Assembly (NCBI GenBank): GCA_009363875.1
Contig: CM018690.1
Coordinates: 32,346,800-32,410,799, forward strand
Source of the DNA: Mikania micrantha
Taxonomy: Eukaryota; Streptophyta; Magnoliopsida; Asterales; Asteraceae
Reading direction: 5' to 3'
Length of the DNA: 64,000 nt
The position numbers were made by a program, and so were the translations under genes. The notes under the pieces were generated by a model, which saw only the letters and a list, made by a program, of their open reading frames with translations, had not been told where the DNA came from and did no database searches. Positions 11,203 through 22,098 of this stretch are shown piece by piece; position 1 is the first letter of the stretch; every line of letters starts with the position of its first letter.

Positions 11203-11412
11203 TGTGTTGTGTAACCTCACACATAGTGAGTGTCTGAAACTGTTTGTACTATGCAACCCCGCACATAGCAAAGTGTATGTAACCAATGTACTATGCAACC
11301 CCGCACATAGCAAAATGTATGTAACCAATGTACTATGCAACCCCGCACATAGCAAAATGTATGTAACCAATGTACTATGCAACCCCGCACATAGCAAAAT
11401 GTATGTAACCAA
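11203..11412. repeat. 42 bp tandem repeat in the 3' untranslated part of element A
   Basis: Four close copies start at 11245, 11287, 11329 and 11371 with a 42 bp period; a diverged fifth copy lies at about 11203-11244. Because 42 is divisible by three, the array gives open frames on both strands (85 and 102 codons) that are artefacts. It lies between the two polypurine blocks, in a 0.6 kb segment that Tekay copies B and C lack. Confidence 0.85.
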
Positions 11413-11571
11413 TCGTGTATGTACTACCATAACATGTAACATATGAAATGTAGCACATAAAACATATAAAATGTAATGTAGCACAAATATTTGTAACAAA
11501 ATCAATTGAATAAATAAAACGTTTGTGCTTACAGTTTGAATTTGCAGTGTTGATGTGTGAAAGCATCACGT

Positions 11572-11607
11572 CATCCCCTTGTTGAAGGAAATTTCGTCCC
11601 GAAATTT
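11572..11607 (-). other. Second polypurine block next to the pol stop codon
   Basis: Repeats the 10960-10998 block: AAATTTCGTCCCGAAATTT, an 8 bp-arm palindrome, beside CCCCTTGTTGAAGG on the plus strand. In Tekay C the equivalent block touches both the pol end and the LTR, so this is the ancestral junction and the 10960-11570 segment looks like an added duplication. Confidence 0.6.
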
Positions 11608-13627
11608 AACGTGCGCTCTCAGTGTTAGCAGTAGCTGTCTTGAATAGATGAGGATATTTCTTCATCATTTGGTCTTCCCGTTCCCATGTGAATTCAGGAC
11701 CCCGTCTTGAATTCCATCGGACTTTGACTATCGGAATCTTGCTTTGCTTCAGTTGTTTGACCTCTCGATCCATGATTTCCGCCGGTTCTTCAATGAATCG
11801 CAGCTGTTCATCTACTTGTATTTCTTCCAACGGTACAATCAATGTCTCATCAGAAAGACATTTCTTTAAGTTCGACACATGAAAAACATCATGAACTCCA
11901 CTGAGTTCTTCCGGTAGTTTGAGTTGGTACGCAACCGGACCAATCCTTTTCAGAATCTCAAAAGGTCCTACGTAACGTGGACTAAGCTTGCCGCGCTTGC
12001 CGAATCGTATCACACCTTTCCAAGGTGATACCTTTAGAAGAACTCGGTCCCCTACTTGAAATTCCAACGGCTTGCGACGTTTGTCTGCATAACTCTTCTG
12101 TCGATCCCGAGCCGCTGCCATACGGTTCCGGATTTGAACTATTTTCTCTGTCGTCTCGTGCACCAGTTCAGGACCTGTTAATTTACTGTCACCAATTTCA
12201 GCCCAGCAAACTGGTGAACGACATTTGCGACCATACAAAGCTTCAAACGGTGCTGCTTGAATGCTTGTATGATAACTATTATTGTAAGAGAATTCCACCA
12301 ACGGTAAATGATTCTCCCAGCTATCACCAAAGTCAATTACACAAGCTCGTAACATATCCTCGAGCGTTTGAATCGTTCGTTCACTTTGACCATCGGTCTG
12401 TGGGTGATAAGCTGTACTCATATCCAAGCGAGTCCCCAATGACTTATGAAGAGATTTCCAAAAGTTGGAAGTAAACCGGGCATCCCGATCTGATATGATA
12501 GATATTGGCACACCATGCCGTGCTACTACTTCCTTGATGTAAATGCGAGTCAGTTTCTCCATCTTATCAGTTTCCTTTATTGCTAAGAAATGTGCAGATT
12601 TCGTTAATCGATCAACAATTACCCATATCGTATCATTACCAGTCGGTGTACGGGGTAACTTAGTAATAAAATCCATCGAAATCTGTTCCCATTTCCACAT
12701 CGGTATCTCTGGTTGTTGCAATAAACCAGATGGCTTCTGATATTCAACTTTGACTTTCGAACAAGTCAAACATTTGCTAACGTACTTAGCAATATCAGCT
12801 TTCATATGAGGCCACCAATACAGTGCCTTCAAGTCATGGTACATCTTGTCTGATCCCGGATGGACTGAATATCTAGACTTGTGTGCTTCGTCCATCACGA
12901 GTTCCCTTAAACCTCCATACAAAGGTATCCACATTCGATCAATGAAATAACGAATTCCATCAGGTTTAACATTCAATTGTTCTTCCATTCCTCGTAAAGA
13001 TTCCGGTACTAAATTTTCCGTTTTCAAAGCCTCAATCTGAGCACTATGTACCTTGTCAGGTAAATCAGTATGTATTGTCATCATAAGTGCACGAACCCGT
13101 CTTGTTCCCGTTGTATCTTTTCTGCTCAAAGCATCGGCTACGACATTAGCCTTTCCCGGGTGATACTTAATCGCACACTCATAATCGTTCAACAACTCAA
13201 CCCATCGTCGTTGTCTCATATTGAGTTCCTTCTGATCAAAGATATGTTGTAAACTCTTATGATCAGTGTAAATAGTACACTTAGTTCCATACAAGTAATG
13301 CCTCCAAATCTTTAAAGCAAAAACCACTGCTCCTAACTCCAAGTCATGAGTGGTGTAATTCTTTTCATGTGTTCGTAGTTGTCTGGAAGCATAAGCGATC
13401 ACTTTATCCCGTTGCATCAACACACATCCTAAACCCTGTCCAGATGCGTCACAATACACCGCAAAGTCTTCCGTTCCTTCCGGTAAGGACAGAATCGGTG
13501 CACTGCAAAGTTTCTGTTTCAATAACTGGAATGCAGCTTCCTGTTTATCAGTCCAGTTATACTTTGTTCCCTTGTGCGTCAGAGCTGTAAGTGGTTGAGC
13601 GATCTTTGAGAAACCCTCAATGAATCG
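11606..13627 (-). CDS. pol: Tekay A pol, 3' part: RNase H, integrase, chromodomain
   Basis: Open frame in the same phase as the upstream gag-pol frame, from which it is separated by one TGA (13628-13630); the first Met is at 13522 (638 aa). From that Met: RNase H with D24, E62 and D86; integrase zinc region with H214, H221 and CLTC 251-254; integrase core D284, D345, E381 (D-35-E spacing kept); and a C-terminal chromodomain at about 584-627 ending in the KKYPHLF motif. These enzymes degrade the RNA template, insert the cDNA and, by the chromodomain, target chromatin. All catalytic residues I can check are present. Unless the TGA is read through, this part is not made with gag. Confidence 0.93.
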   Translation of the reverse strand, partial: RFIEGFSKIAQPLTALTHKGTKYNWTDKQEAAFQLLKQKLCSAPILSLPEGTEDFAVYCDASGQGLGCVLMQRDKVIAYASRQLRTHEKNYTTHDLELGAVVFALKIWRHYLYGTKCTIYTDHKSLQHIFDQKELNMRQRRWVELLNDYECAIKYHPGKANVVADALSRKDTTGTRRVRALMMTIHTDLPDKVHSAQIEALKTENLVPESLRGMEEQLNVKPDGIRYFIDRMWIPLYGGLRELVMDEAHKSRYSVHPGSDKMYHDLKALYWWPHMKADIAKYVSKCLTCSKVKVEYQKPSGLLQQPEIPMWKWEQISMDFITKLPRTPTGNDTIWVIVDRLTKSAHFLAIKETDKMEKLTRIYIKEVVARHGVPISIISDRDARFTSNFWKSLHKSLGTRLDMSTAYHPQTDGQSERTIQTLEDMLRACVIDFGDSWENHLPLVEFSYNNSYHTSIQAAPFEALYGRKCRSPVCWAEIGDSKLTGPELVHETTEKIVQIRNRMAAARDRQKSYADKRRKPLEFQVGDRVLLKVSPWKGVIRFGKRGKLSPRYVGPFEILKRIGPVAYQLKLPEELSGVHDVFHVSNLKKCLSDETLIVPLEEIQVDEQLRFIEEPAEIMDREVKQLKQSKIPIVKVRWNSRRGPEFTWEREDQMMKKYPHLFKTATANTESAR

Positions 13628-16168
13628 TCAATAATAACCCGCCAAACCAAGGAATTGTCGTACCTCGGTAGGGGTCTTTGGCGCTTCCCAATTCTTAATC
13701 GCTTCAATCTTCGCTGGATCAACATGTATACCCTTTTCATTAACTATATGCCCCAAGAACTGTACTTCTCGCATCCAGAAATCACATTTCGAGAACTTAG
13801 CATACAGTTGTTCTTGTTTCAATAGCTCTAGCAGTAATCGAAGATGTTCAGCATGTTCCTCCTCAGACTTTGAATAGATGAGTATGTCATCAATGAAAAC
13901 AATGACAAATTTATCAAGATAAGGTTTACAAACACGATTCATGAGATCCATGAATACAGCTGGAGCGTTTGTCAACCCAAATGGCATGACCAAGAACTCA
14001 TAATGGCCATAGCGCGTCCTAAATGCTGTCTTTGGAATATCCTCCTCCTGAACTCTTAGTTGATGATATCCCGACCTGAGATCAATCTTCGAGTAGTAAC
14101 TCGAACCTTGCAACTGATCGAACAGATCGTCAATCTTGGGTAACGGATACCGGTTCTTGATAGTAACCTTATTCAACTCCCGGTAATCGATACACATACG
14201 AAAAGTCCCGTCCTTCTTCTTTACAAACAATACTGGAGCTCCCCACGGTGAAAAACTAGGTCGTATGAAACCCTTATCCAACAACTCTTGCAATTGTGTG
14301 GATAACTCTTGCATCTCTGACGGTGCAAGTCGGTAAGGCGCCCTAGCTATCGGTGCTGCTTCTGGTGTAAGATCGATTCGGAATTCCACCTGTCTCACAG
14401 GCGGTAATCCCGGCAAGTCTTCTGGAAATACCTCCGGAAATTCACAAACTATAGGTATATCTTCAAGTTTCTTCTCAGCTACCGGCTTTTCAGTTATAAG
14501 TGCTATAACTGCTGTATGACCTTTCCGCAGACATTTGTGTGCTTTCATACAAGATATGAGACGCAGTGGCGTACTGCTCTTCTCGCCTTGTACATATAAT
14601 GTCTCCCCCTGCGGAAGAGGTATGCGAACAATCTTTTCATGGCATACAATTTCAGCCTGGTTCTTGGACAACCAGTCCATGCCAATGACTACATCAAAAC
14701 TGCCTAAGGCAATAGGCATCAAATCAATCTCTAATGTCTGACCCATCAAATCAAGGATACATCCCTTATAAATGTTTTCTACTACAATCAACTTACCATC
14801 AGCTAATTCCACAGTATAGGGACTATCTAAGGCAGTGGGACTAACATTTAGCAACTTAGCAAGTGAACTAGATACAAAACTCCGGTCGGCACCGGTGTCA
14901 AATAACATAGAGGCATAGTGATTATTTAAGAGGAACGTACCCGTAACGATGTTGGGATCCTCCCGCGCTTGACGTCCTCCAATCACGAACGCCCTGCCTC
15001 TAGCACCGTTGTTGTTGTTGTTATTGTTGTTGTTATTGTTGGTGCCATTTCCATTACCGTTGCCATTTCCATTTCCATTACCATTGTTGTCCCCGCCTTT
15101 CTTAAGTTGTGGGCAATCTTTCTTGAAATGGCCCATCTTGCCGCACTCAAAACAACCTTTCTGCGCGTTGTTTTGATTGTTATTCTGGTTGTTATTATTG
15201 TTCTGCAGCTCTCCGCGACAATCCTTAGCCGCATGCCCAACCTTGCCACACCTCTGGCACTTAGCTCTGTCACATTGGTTACCCGCATGATGGTAACCAC
15301 ACTTGTTGCACTTGGGGTGCTTACCAATATAGCCCCCCGATGATGATGATTGTTGGCCACTGCTGGAATTATGATAGGACTTATTTGAGTCCTGCTTCCT
15401 GTTCTGCTGTTGGTTGTTACCTTTGAAGTTGTTACTTTCCCACTTCCTCTTGTGATCTCCTACCTTAGTAGCAGATGTCCGCTTGGGCAGGGTTCCCTGT
15501 AACACTGCCTGATCAGTAAGCTGATGTGCTAGACAAACAGCTTGTTGTATAGTGGTGGGATTTGCTGAAGTCACCAACCCTTGAATCTGAGGCACTAGTC
15601 CTCCAATGTACCTTTCGATCCACTTACTGGCTGGAGTAGCCATGTGTGGTAGCAGTCTGGCCAGTTCATGCGATCTGGTCGTATACTCCTCAATATTTGA
15701 CCCCTCCATCTTGAGGTGCCAATACTCCTCCTCCAACTTCTGCATTTCACTGCGAGGACAATACTCCTCTTGCAGTAAAGTTTTGAAGTTGTTCCAGGTC
15801 AATGCATTTGCTTCTCCCAACCCCAGAGTCTGAACATTGGAGTTCCACCAAGTCAGTGTTGGACCCTCCAACGTTCCAGTAGCAAATTTCACCTTGCTGT
15901 CATCAGGGCAGTTGCACATCTCGAACACAGACTCTGCCTTTTCAATCCATCGGAGAAGTCCTATGGCCCCCTCCGACCCCTTGAAGTTGTGTGGTTTGCA
16001 GTCCAAGAACATCTTGAACGTGCAGACTTGTGGGTTAATCACTCCCCCAGCTGGACCCTGTGGCCCTGTGTTGTGTGTCTGAGCATACTGTGCAATAGCC
16101 TCTGCGACTCTGTTGTTAATTAGCTCGTTGAGCTCAGCAACAGTCATATGTACGTTTCCTTCAGCCAT
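13628..16168 (-). CDS. gag-pol: Tekay A gag-protease-reverse transcriptase (ends at premature TGA)
   Basis: I chose the Met at 16168 ([10 protein letters not shown]); the frame stays open 58 codons further upstream (16342), but that extension is hydrophobic and unlike gag. Numbered from 16168: retrotransposon gag domain roughly 50-200, two CCHC zinc knuckles at about 304-317 and 339-352, an Asn/Gly-rich linker, aspartic protease DTG at 424-426, and RT with FIDD at 759-762. The frame then meets a TGA at 13628-13630 within the region linking RT to RNase H, where relatives carry a sense codon; a CGA to TGA change would explain it. Function: capsid, protease and reverse transcriptase of the element. 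Confidence 0.93.
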   Translation of the reverse strand: MAEGNVHMTVAELNELINNRVAEAIAQYAQTHNTGPQGPAGGVINPQVCTFKMFLDCKPHNFKGSEGAIGLLRWIEKAESVFEMCNCPDDSKVKFATGTLEGPTLTWWNSNVQTLGLGEANALTWNNFKTLLQEEYCPRSEMQKLEEEYWHLKMEGSNIEEYTTRSHELARLLPHMATPASKWIERYIGGLVPQIQGLVTSANPTTIQQAVCLAHQLTDQAVLQGTLPKRTSATKVGDHKRKWESNNFKGNNQQQNRKQDSNKSYHNSSSGQQSSSSGGYIGKHPKCNKCGYHHAGNQCDRAKCQRCGKVGHAAKDCRGELQNNNNNQNNNQNNAQKGCFECGKMGHFKKDCPQLKKGGDNNGNGNGNGNGNGNGTNNNNNNNNNNNGARGRAFVIGGRQAREDPNIVTGTFLLNNHYASMLFDTGADRSFVSSSLAKLLNVSPTALDSPYTVELADGKLIVVENIYKGCILDLMGQTLEIDLMPIALGSFDVVIGMDWLSKNQAEIVCHEKIVRIPLPQGETLYVQGEKSSTPLRLISCMKAHKCLRKGHTAVIALITEKPVAEKKLEDIPIVCEFPEVFPEDLPGLPPVRQVEFRIDLTPEAAPIARAPYRLAPSEMQELSTQLQELLDKGFIRPSFSPWGAPVLFVKKKDGTFRMCIDYRELNKVTIKNRYPLPKIDDLFDQLQGSSYYSKIDLRSGYHQLRVQEEDIPKTAFRTRYGHYEFLVMPFGLTNAPAVFMDLMNRVCKPYLDKFVIVFIDDILIYSKSEEEHAEHLRLLLELLKQEQLYAKFSKCDFWMREVQFLGHIVNEKGIHVDPAKIEAIKNWEAPKTPTEVRQFLGLAGYY

Positions 16169-16417
16169 TAGTTTCCTATTTATAAGAAGTGTTAGCACGA
16201 AGTCAAAATCCAATGTAACATGTGTAAGTAAAACAACAAACACAACATGTAATATAATCAACACAGTTGTTGGAAACAAACAATAATTCTTCCATAAATA
16301 GAAACTTTCTTTGAGTACAATACTTTTTGAAATGAAATACAAAATTTCAAATTACTAATGTAGGAACACAACCCGTTCCTAATAAGTTTAAACAAAACAG
16401 AAATAAAAGAAAGAGAA

Positions 16418-17062
16418 TCATTCGTCCTCAACAGTGGATTCAGGATCGGACTCAGCAACTGGTGCTGGTTCCTCCTCCTCATCCTCATCCTCATCCTGTT
16501 CCTCATTCTCAACTACCACTAAATCCTCCAAAGCTTCAATCCTGCCCTCCAAGATCTCGGCTCGGTTCTCTGACTCCTCTAGACGACCAATCATGTTCAC
16601 CATCTCATCCCGCATGTCATGAACTAGATGGGCAAGTTCATCCTGCCTCTCAATGGCATCCCATAACTCCTGAGATCTCTGTATAAGCTTGTCTTCTGTC
16701 TCATCCAAGTCCTCGCGCAACCTGGCGATCTTCTCCGCGTCCGTCCTTCGCCTCTTAGGCTCAGGAGCATCTAGTGCGGGTGGTGGATGTGTAGATGGTC
16801 CTGCAGCATAGAGTCCCTGAGTATTCACCCATGGTGCCTCCTCCGGATCCTCATCCGGGTCCTCAACTGGATCCTCATCTGGATCCTCCTCTGGATCCTC
16901 CTCTGGATCCTCCTCTGGATCCTCGTCTGGATCTGAGTCATCCATCCCATACGGTGGAGGTGATGGAATAGGTGGTGGTGGTGATGATGGTGGTGCCGGA
17001 ACTATCGGCTCCTCGTCCTCGGAATCATCAATGATAACATAAGGAACTGATGATGAAGCCAT
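16418..17062 (-). CDS. Extra acidic, coiled-coil ORF upstream of gag in Tekay A
   Basis: 214 aa, in the same phase as gag but ended by its own TGA (16418-16420), 250 nt before the gag Met. It starts MASSSVPYVIIDDSEDEE, then has a Pro-rich stretch, a tandem acidic run of (D/E)DP-type repeats (about residues 45-75), a basic patch PKRRR near 105 that could be a nuclear signal, a likely coiled coil at about 110-190, and an acidic tail. I recognise no family. Ogre/Tat elements are known to have an additional ORF before gag; for a Tekay-type element I cannot say whether it is usual. Its intactness in a young element suggests it is translated. Confidence 0.7.
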   Translation of the reverse strand: MASSSVPYVIIDDSEDEEPIVPAPPSSPPPPIPSPPPYGMDDSDPDEDPEEDPEEDPEEDPDEDPVEDPDEDPEEAPWVNTQGLYAAGPSTHPPPALDAPEPKRRRTDAEKIARLREDLDETEDKLIQRSQELWDAIERQDELAHLVHDMRDEMVNMIGRLEESENRAEILEGRIEALEDLVVVENEEQDEDEDEEEEPAPVAESDPESTVEDE

Positions 17063-17224
17063 GCCTGTTACATAATATCATATGTAAGTGCAGTGCCATG
17101 GAATACGTAAGCAAGTCAATTACATAATGTCATATGTAATTTCTAAGCAGTATGTGTGTGTGTCTAATGTCTAACAGTCATAGTCTAGGCCTACAAATGC
17201 AAACCTAGTTCGCTATAACCAATG

Positions 17225-17238
17225 TCTCTGATACCAAT
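17225..17238 (-). other. Primer binding site (initiator tRNA-Met)
   Basis: On the minus strand, directly after the 5' LTR, the sequence TTGGTATCAGAGA matches the 3' end complement of plant initiator tRNA-Met (TGGTATCAGAGC) over 11 bases. This sets the element's orientation and its 5' LTR boundary at 17240. Confidence 0.9.
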
Positions 17239-17239
17239 C

Positions 17240-20089
17240 TGTCACACCCCCAATTTCAACTAACGGAATCATACCGTTTGGGAATGTAACAAACCAGGAT
17301 CTCAGATCATTAGACATAGCGAAGACCTCTATATGAATTTCAAAACATACGTTGGTCTTTAAAAACATAATAATCAGAGTTTACAAAAAGTTGCGGAAGC
17401 GTTTCAAAACCAAATAACAGTTGATAAGTAAAACATTACAATTCAAAATACTGAAATATTCAAATTCAAATGTTCAAAGTTTATAATGCATGAGACTCTA
17501 TCTTCCTAGTCCATGCCAGCTGTTACGCGCGCCTTAGCGTCCTGAGAAAACATGCAAATCAAGTCAACACAATGGTTGGTGCATAACACAGGTTTTAAGT
17601 AATCATAGTGTTCAAAACATCAATTTGAATAACAAGTTTGTAGATAACATAATCACAATTGCACAGTCATGATAGCTAGTCATATAAACTATTTACATAC
17701 GTGTTCGACACCGAAGCTGACTAGTTGCCATGCTATAGCATGTTTTCGCCTTGCCACTATTGTCTATCACAACAATAGTAAAAATTGTGTTTGGTCAGTC
17801 AAACACCTGCGTAGATCCCATCTACCAGGTGAGGTTTGTCAAACCTAATAGATCTATTTCCAACTACCACGCTTTGCATTTACAGCAAACTAAACGGTTC
17901 GAGGTGTGTAAGGACTTTCAAGTTGATATATTGGCACATAATGTAAACAGATAACTCATGCAAGTGATATGTATCTAAAAGTAGTTTGTTGCACATGTTT
18001 TCTCCCCCAAAACAGTTTAAAATAAGAAAGGGGCCGTGTACGCACCTTTGATAGTAGTAGAATGATCAAATATGTGTGAACTTGCGTAGAAATCCTCTAC
18101 GAAGAATCTGTGATTTAAACAATAACCTATAGTTATTCGGAATGTCGTTTTGTGCTTGAAATCACATACGTATCAACATACGTGTGTTAAAGTGTGAGAA
18201 TTAGGCATACGGAAGTACGCGTGCTTTTGAAATCGTTTAAATAAAATCACATTTGATTTTATTTAATTAAACGTAGTTATACGCGATTTCGTGTTCGGAT
18301 TAAAATATAAATTTTATCATCTCAACACGTTCGTATTCTCGTTACGGTTCCAACGCAACTTGAACGGATTAAAACGGAGTTCGTATGTGGAAGTTATGAC
18401 CAAAATATCAAAATGATCAAAAACATCAAAAATTTGTTTGGGCCGGGACTCGAACCCGCGACCCTCAACACTAACACCCAAGCCTTTAACCATCTCGCCC
18501 GCTAGGGTATCGCGTTATACATCTGGAAATTAAATCTTTTAAATCCTCATCCAACCTAGTTTATATTCCATATCATAGCCGAAGCATGTTAATCCGAATT
18601 GGTTCCGATTTCGAATCTGATTGGTTTTATCAACACAAGTTTATAATTCTAAACTCTTAAACGTACCTAATAATGGTTCCAATTCGATCAAACCTTAATC
18701 AATGAGTTCTAATTGATCCCAAATAGGTTCGGTTTTGAACCGAACTAATTTTCAACACAAAATCTTCTAATTCTCGATTATAACATCAAATTAACTTAGG
18801 CTTTAGTTAAATCGAATCATTCTGAAACTTCCTATGTAACTCAATTCGATTATTAACCTCTTAACAATCAAAACCCCCAAAACCGTTTTAGTAAGAACCC
18901 TAGTTACTAAAGCCCCATCAATTTGCTATCATCAATCGAAATTGTTATAAGAATAACCTTGTTCGGCCTTTTCTGAAACTAACCATATAGTTTAATTTGA
19001 ATATGAAATCCATTTAATACGAAATCCCCAAAACCGTTTATAAACTAAACCCTAGAACTCGAATTCCAAACATTCGTTGTTATAAATCAAAATTGGCTTA
19101 TGTTTAACCTTAATCGGTTATATTAGAAGGTGTTGCAGTGATTACATACCTGGTTTGATATCGAATTGATACACTTCGACTTCGGCTTTGAGTTCGGCCA
19201 CCCCCTAATCGAGTTCTTTCTTTCGAAGCTTCTAAGATCGAATTGTGAGATGTAAACACACCTAAGAATGCCGACTAGAAGTTCTGTGGTTCCAATTTCA
19301 TGAATTTTGATCGGTTATACACCTTTGATACAAAGGGTATCGGTTACAACCTTCTTGTTAACTACACAATAAATTCGACTGTTTAAAGGAACTAATAACG
19401 TCTAATTATCCTTAATAATCATTATTGAAATGATTTATGATCATTAATTTTCGGTTTCAGCCCATAGTATTGCCCAATTCAAATTTCCACTATGCTACAT
19501 ACACGAATTTTGACCTTTAAAGTCAAAATTGGACTTTTAAACTAATTACAAGTCTAGGTTTTGTAATTAGAGCATATTGAGACTGATTTCTACTAATTCC
19601 AAATCCTTATGTTTGGTTTTGCTCAATTATATAATAATTCGATTAACAAAGTTGAGCTTAAAATCCCTAATTGTCACTAATTGAATCATTTAACCCATTG
19701 TTGAACTAACTTTACTCAATTGGGTTTCTTAATTACAATTGAACCTCACTGGCCTTCTTGGGCCTACCTTGATCTTCCCTGGGCCTACTTTGTTCACATT
19801 GGGCCTCATTTGCCCCTTATTGGGCCTTACTGGGCCCCTTTTGGCTTATTGGGCCTACATTGACTATGTTGGGCCTAATTGATCTTGTTGAGTCTTCCTT
19901 GACCTTACTGGATCTTCTTTGACTTTACTGGACCTTCATTGACCTTGTTGGGCCTTCATTGGCCTTGTTGGGCCTTTATTGGCCTTGTTGGGCCTTCATT
20001 GGCCTTGTTGGGCCTTGATTGGCCTTGTTGGGCCTGTGATAGCACCAACTCCCGTTAACAAGGTTAGTGTGAAAAGTCGGATTGTCACA
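17240..20089 (-). repeat. 5' LTR of element A
   Basis: 2850 bp; copy of 8109-10959 with a one-base deletion in a C-run near 19200. Carries the same tRNA-like stretch (18440-18503) and TGGGCC array (19759-20034). As the 5' LTR it should hold the element's promoter; I could not place a convincing TATA box on the minus strand. Confidence 0.95.
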
Positions 20090-20366
20090 ACGACAACATG
20101 AGATAAGACTGCACCCATTGCGCATTTCTAATGCTTACGTGGATCAAAATCCTTCTGACGCGCGCAATGGAAGTTAACCAAAAATAAGATTTTGAAATAT
20201 TTTGCCCTTCTTCACGTGCACTGAAAAAGCAAAATAAGTGGGCCACAAGGTTTTTTTTTTTTTTTTTGTTAAATAAAACAACGGTCATATTTAAAAAAAA
20301 AGTTTTTAATTTTTTAAAAATTCTAACAGCTATATTTTTAAAAAAAAACGGCTACTTTTTTTCCCC

Positions 20367-20374
20367 TATAAATA
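20367..20374 (+). promoter_or_regulatory. TATA box of the Harbinger Myb-like gene
   Basis: TATAAATA within CCCCTATAAATACCCACTC, 84 bp before the ATG at 20451. Two AACGG(T/C)(C/T)A motifs (20280-20287 and 20347-20354) lie upstream, matching the motif array before the transposase promoter. Confidence 0.65.
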
Positions 20375-20450
20375 CCCACTCAAAGTTTCTCATTTTTCAC
20401 CCAAAAAATTTATACAGTTTCTCTAAGTTTTTCAATTTTCACACTCTCAA

Positions 20451-21772
20451 AATGAATCCAAGAGCCCCATTTTCGTTCACTCAATTCTTAAACGATGACG
20501 ATGATGTCCAGCAAAACCCACCGCCACAACCTTCATTCCCTCAGTTCTCACAAACACAACAATTTTCTCAGTATTCACAACCACAACCATTTCCCCAGTT
20601 TCACCAACAAGGACATTCATTCCCTCAATTTGGCCAATTTCCTGTCATGCCACAGTTTTGTCAACCACAACCAGCTTTTGATGCTCAACAATGGCAACAA
20701 TTTTTACAATGGCAATAATATCAAAAAACCTCCCAAATGCAACAAACTCAATTTCAACAAACTCAGAAACATGTGAAATCACCATCAAAAGAACATGCCG
20801 GAAAAAAGAAGAAGAAACCAACTAAGATGGTGACTGAGAATGACGAGCAACCAACTAAGACGAGTCGTCAAAAGTGGCCGCAAAGTGATGAGGTGTTGCT
20901 TGCACAAGCTATGATTTCAACTTCTGAGAATCCAATCACTAGCAACAACCAAAATGTAGATGCTTTTTGGAGCAAGATTGAAAAATACTACAATGAAAGT
21001 CAACCTTCAATTCTAAGAGATGCTCATAATCTAAGAAGTCATTGGCATATGTTTAAATCAAAGTTGAATAGGTTTAATGAGTTGTTCTTACAAGTCAAAT
21101 CTCGTTACAGAAGTGGTTGGTCAGACGACCAGTACATCCAAGAGGCTAGACAGTTGTACATTAACGATCCATCCAACAAGAATTCTGCTGCTTTCACATA
21201 TGAACATGTATGGAATGTTGTGAAAGAGCATGGTAAGTATAACTCTGCTACTCATATTCATGGCTTTCAACCCCCTAAAAGAACAAAAACTAGCAGCTCG
21301 GGGGCGTATACGAGCTCAGCTTCTGATGCCAACTTTGGTGAGAATCCTGAAATCACAATATCACTTGAAGATATTGATAAAGAAGACTTTGAAGTTCAAC
21401 TTCAGCAGGTTACTACAACACGTCCAATTGGGAGGGACAAGGCCAAAGCAGAAGCCAAAGGTAAAGCTAAGTTAAAAGGCAAAGCAGGAATAGAACCGTC
21501 TGAATACGACCTAAGGAAGCTCAAGCTCATTGATGAGATATCTTCAACCAATCGTGCTAAGAGTGAAGCTATTGAAAAATTTGAGCACATAATCGAAAAA
21601 TTCTATGAAATTGAGAAAAAGAAGCTCGAGATGAAACAAAAAAAAAATTGAGATGCAAGAGCGGCAAATACTCTTCCTTGACACCAGTAACATGAATCCA
21701 TTTCTACGAGCTGAACACGAGGCAATGTGCGAGCAAATCCGCAAGAAATACGGCTACAATCGTCATGATTAA
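20451..21772 (+). pseudogene. Harbinger ORF1, Myb/SANT-like DNA-binding protein (broken)
   Basis: Starts at MNPRAPFSF and runs through a Gln/Pro/Phe-rich N-terminus, a Lys-rich stretch, a trihelix/Myb-like domain (beginning near TSRQKWPQSDEVLLAQAM, about 20862-21240), and a charged C-terminus. One in-frame TAA at 20716-20718 divides it; a CAA to TAA change would explain that. A run of nine or more A at about 21641 shifts the frame, and the expected C-terminal part continues in another frame to the TAA at 21770-21772. In this superfamily the ORF1 protein binds the element's ends and works with the transposase. The family call is firm, the exact domain limits are not. Confidence 0.8.
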
Positions 21773-21900
21773 TTTTAGGAAGGTGTTTAGATTAATTTAT
21801 TGTTACGTCTATTGTGATTTATGTATTTTTATTTTTAATTTTAGGAAAATGTAATTTATTTTTATGGAATGAAATATTAATTTTTAGGAAAGTGTAGCAC

Positions 21901-22008
21901 AACGGCTAGTTTTCCAACGGCTAGTTTTCCAACGGCTAGTTTCCAACGGCTAGTTTCCAACGGCTAGTTTTTAACGGCTAGTTTCCAACGGCTAGTTTTT
22001 AACGGCTA
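21901..22008 (+). repeat. Eight tandem AACGGCTA (MSA-like) motifs before the transposase promoter
   Basis: AACGGCTA starts at 21901, 21916, 21931, 21945, 21959, 21973, 21987 and 22001, i.e. every 14-15 bp. Five copies read TCCAACGGCTA, which fits the plant M-specific activator consensus TCYAACGGYYA bound by three-repeat MYB proteins; two read TTTAACGGCTA and one CACAACGGCTA. The array ends 14 bp before the TATA box. Binding and cell-cycle control are inference. Confidence 0.85.
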
Positions 22009-22021
22009 GTTTTCCCACCAC

Positions 22022-22029
22022 TATAAATA
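22022..22029 (+). promoter_or_regulatory. TATA box of the Harbinger transposase gene
   Basis: TATAAATA in CCACTATAAATACCTATC, 77 bp before the transposase ATG and directly after the AACGGCTA array. The sequence context is nearly the same as for the first gene's TATA box. Confidence 0.65.
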
Positions 22030-22098
22030 CCTATCTAGACCATCCATTTTCAACACACACAAATTCCTTTTCTTCAAACACTTTCTATACAATTCAAA

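Larger units (their letters stand above)
8109..20089 (-). mobile_element. Complete Tekay/Del-type Ty3-gypsy chromovirus (element A)
   Basis: A full-length LTR retrotransposon of 11,981 bp on the minus strand with target duplication ACGAC at 8104-8108 and 20090-20094. Order in its own sense: 5' LTR (20089-17240), tRNA-iMet primer site, extra acidic ORF (17062-16418), gag-protease-RT, RNase H-integrase-chromodomain, two polypurine blocks, 3' LTR (10959-8109). By eye the two 2.85 kb LTRs differ only by one C in a C-run, so insertion is very recent. Pol carries one in-frame TGA at 13628-13630. It landed about 17 bp outside the left end of the Harbinger element. Confidence 0.95.

Noticed and set aside
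11189..11505. 42 bp direct repeats and overlapping frames of 85 and 102 codons, as a possible CRISPR-like array or repeat protein
   Set aside because: Units are contiguous without unique spacers, the genome is a plant's, and the frames exist only because 42 is a multiple of three.
14969..15360. 124- and 125-codon frames overlapping gag
   Set aside because: Shadows of the Asn/Gly repeat codons in gag, in other frames.
16258..16686. Frames rich in Arg/Met or Ser/Pro-His opposite or beside the acidic ORF
   Set aside because: Out-of-frame readings of the repetitive acidic ORF 16418-17062.
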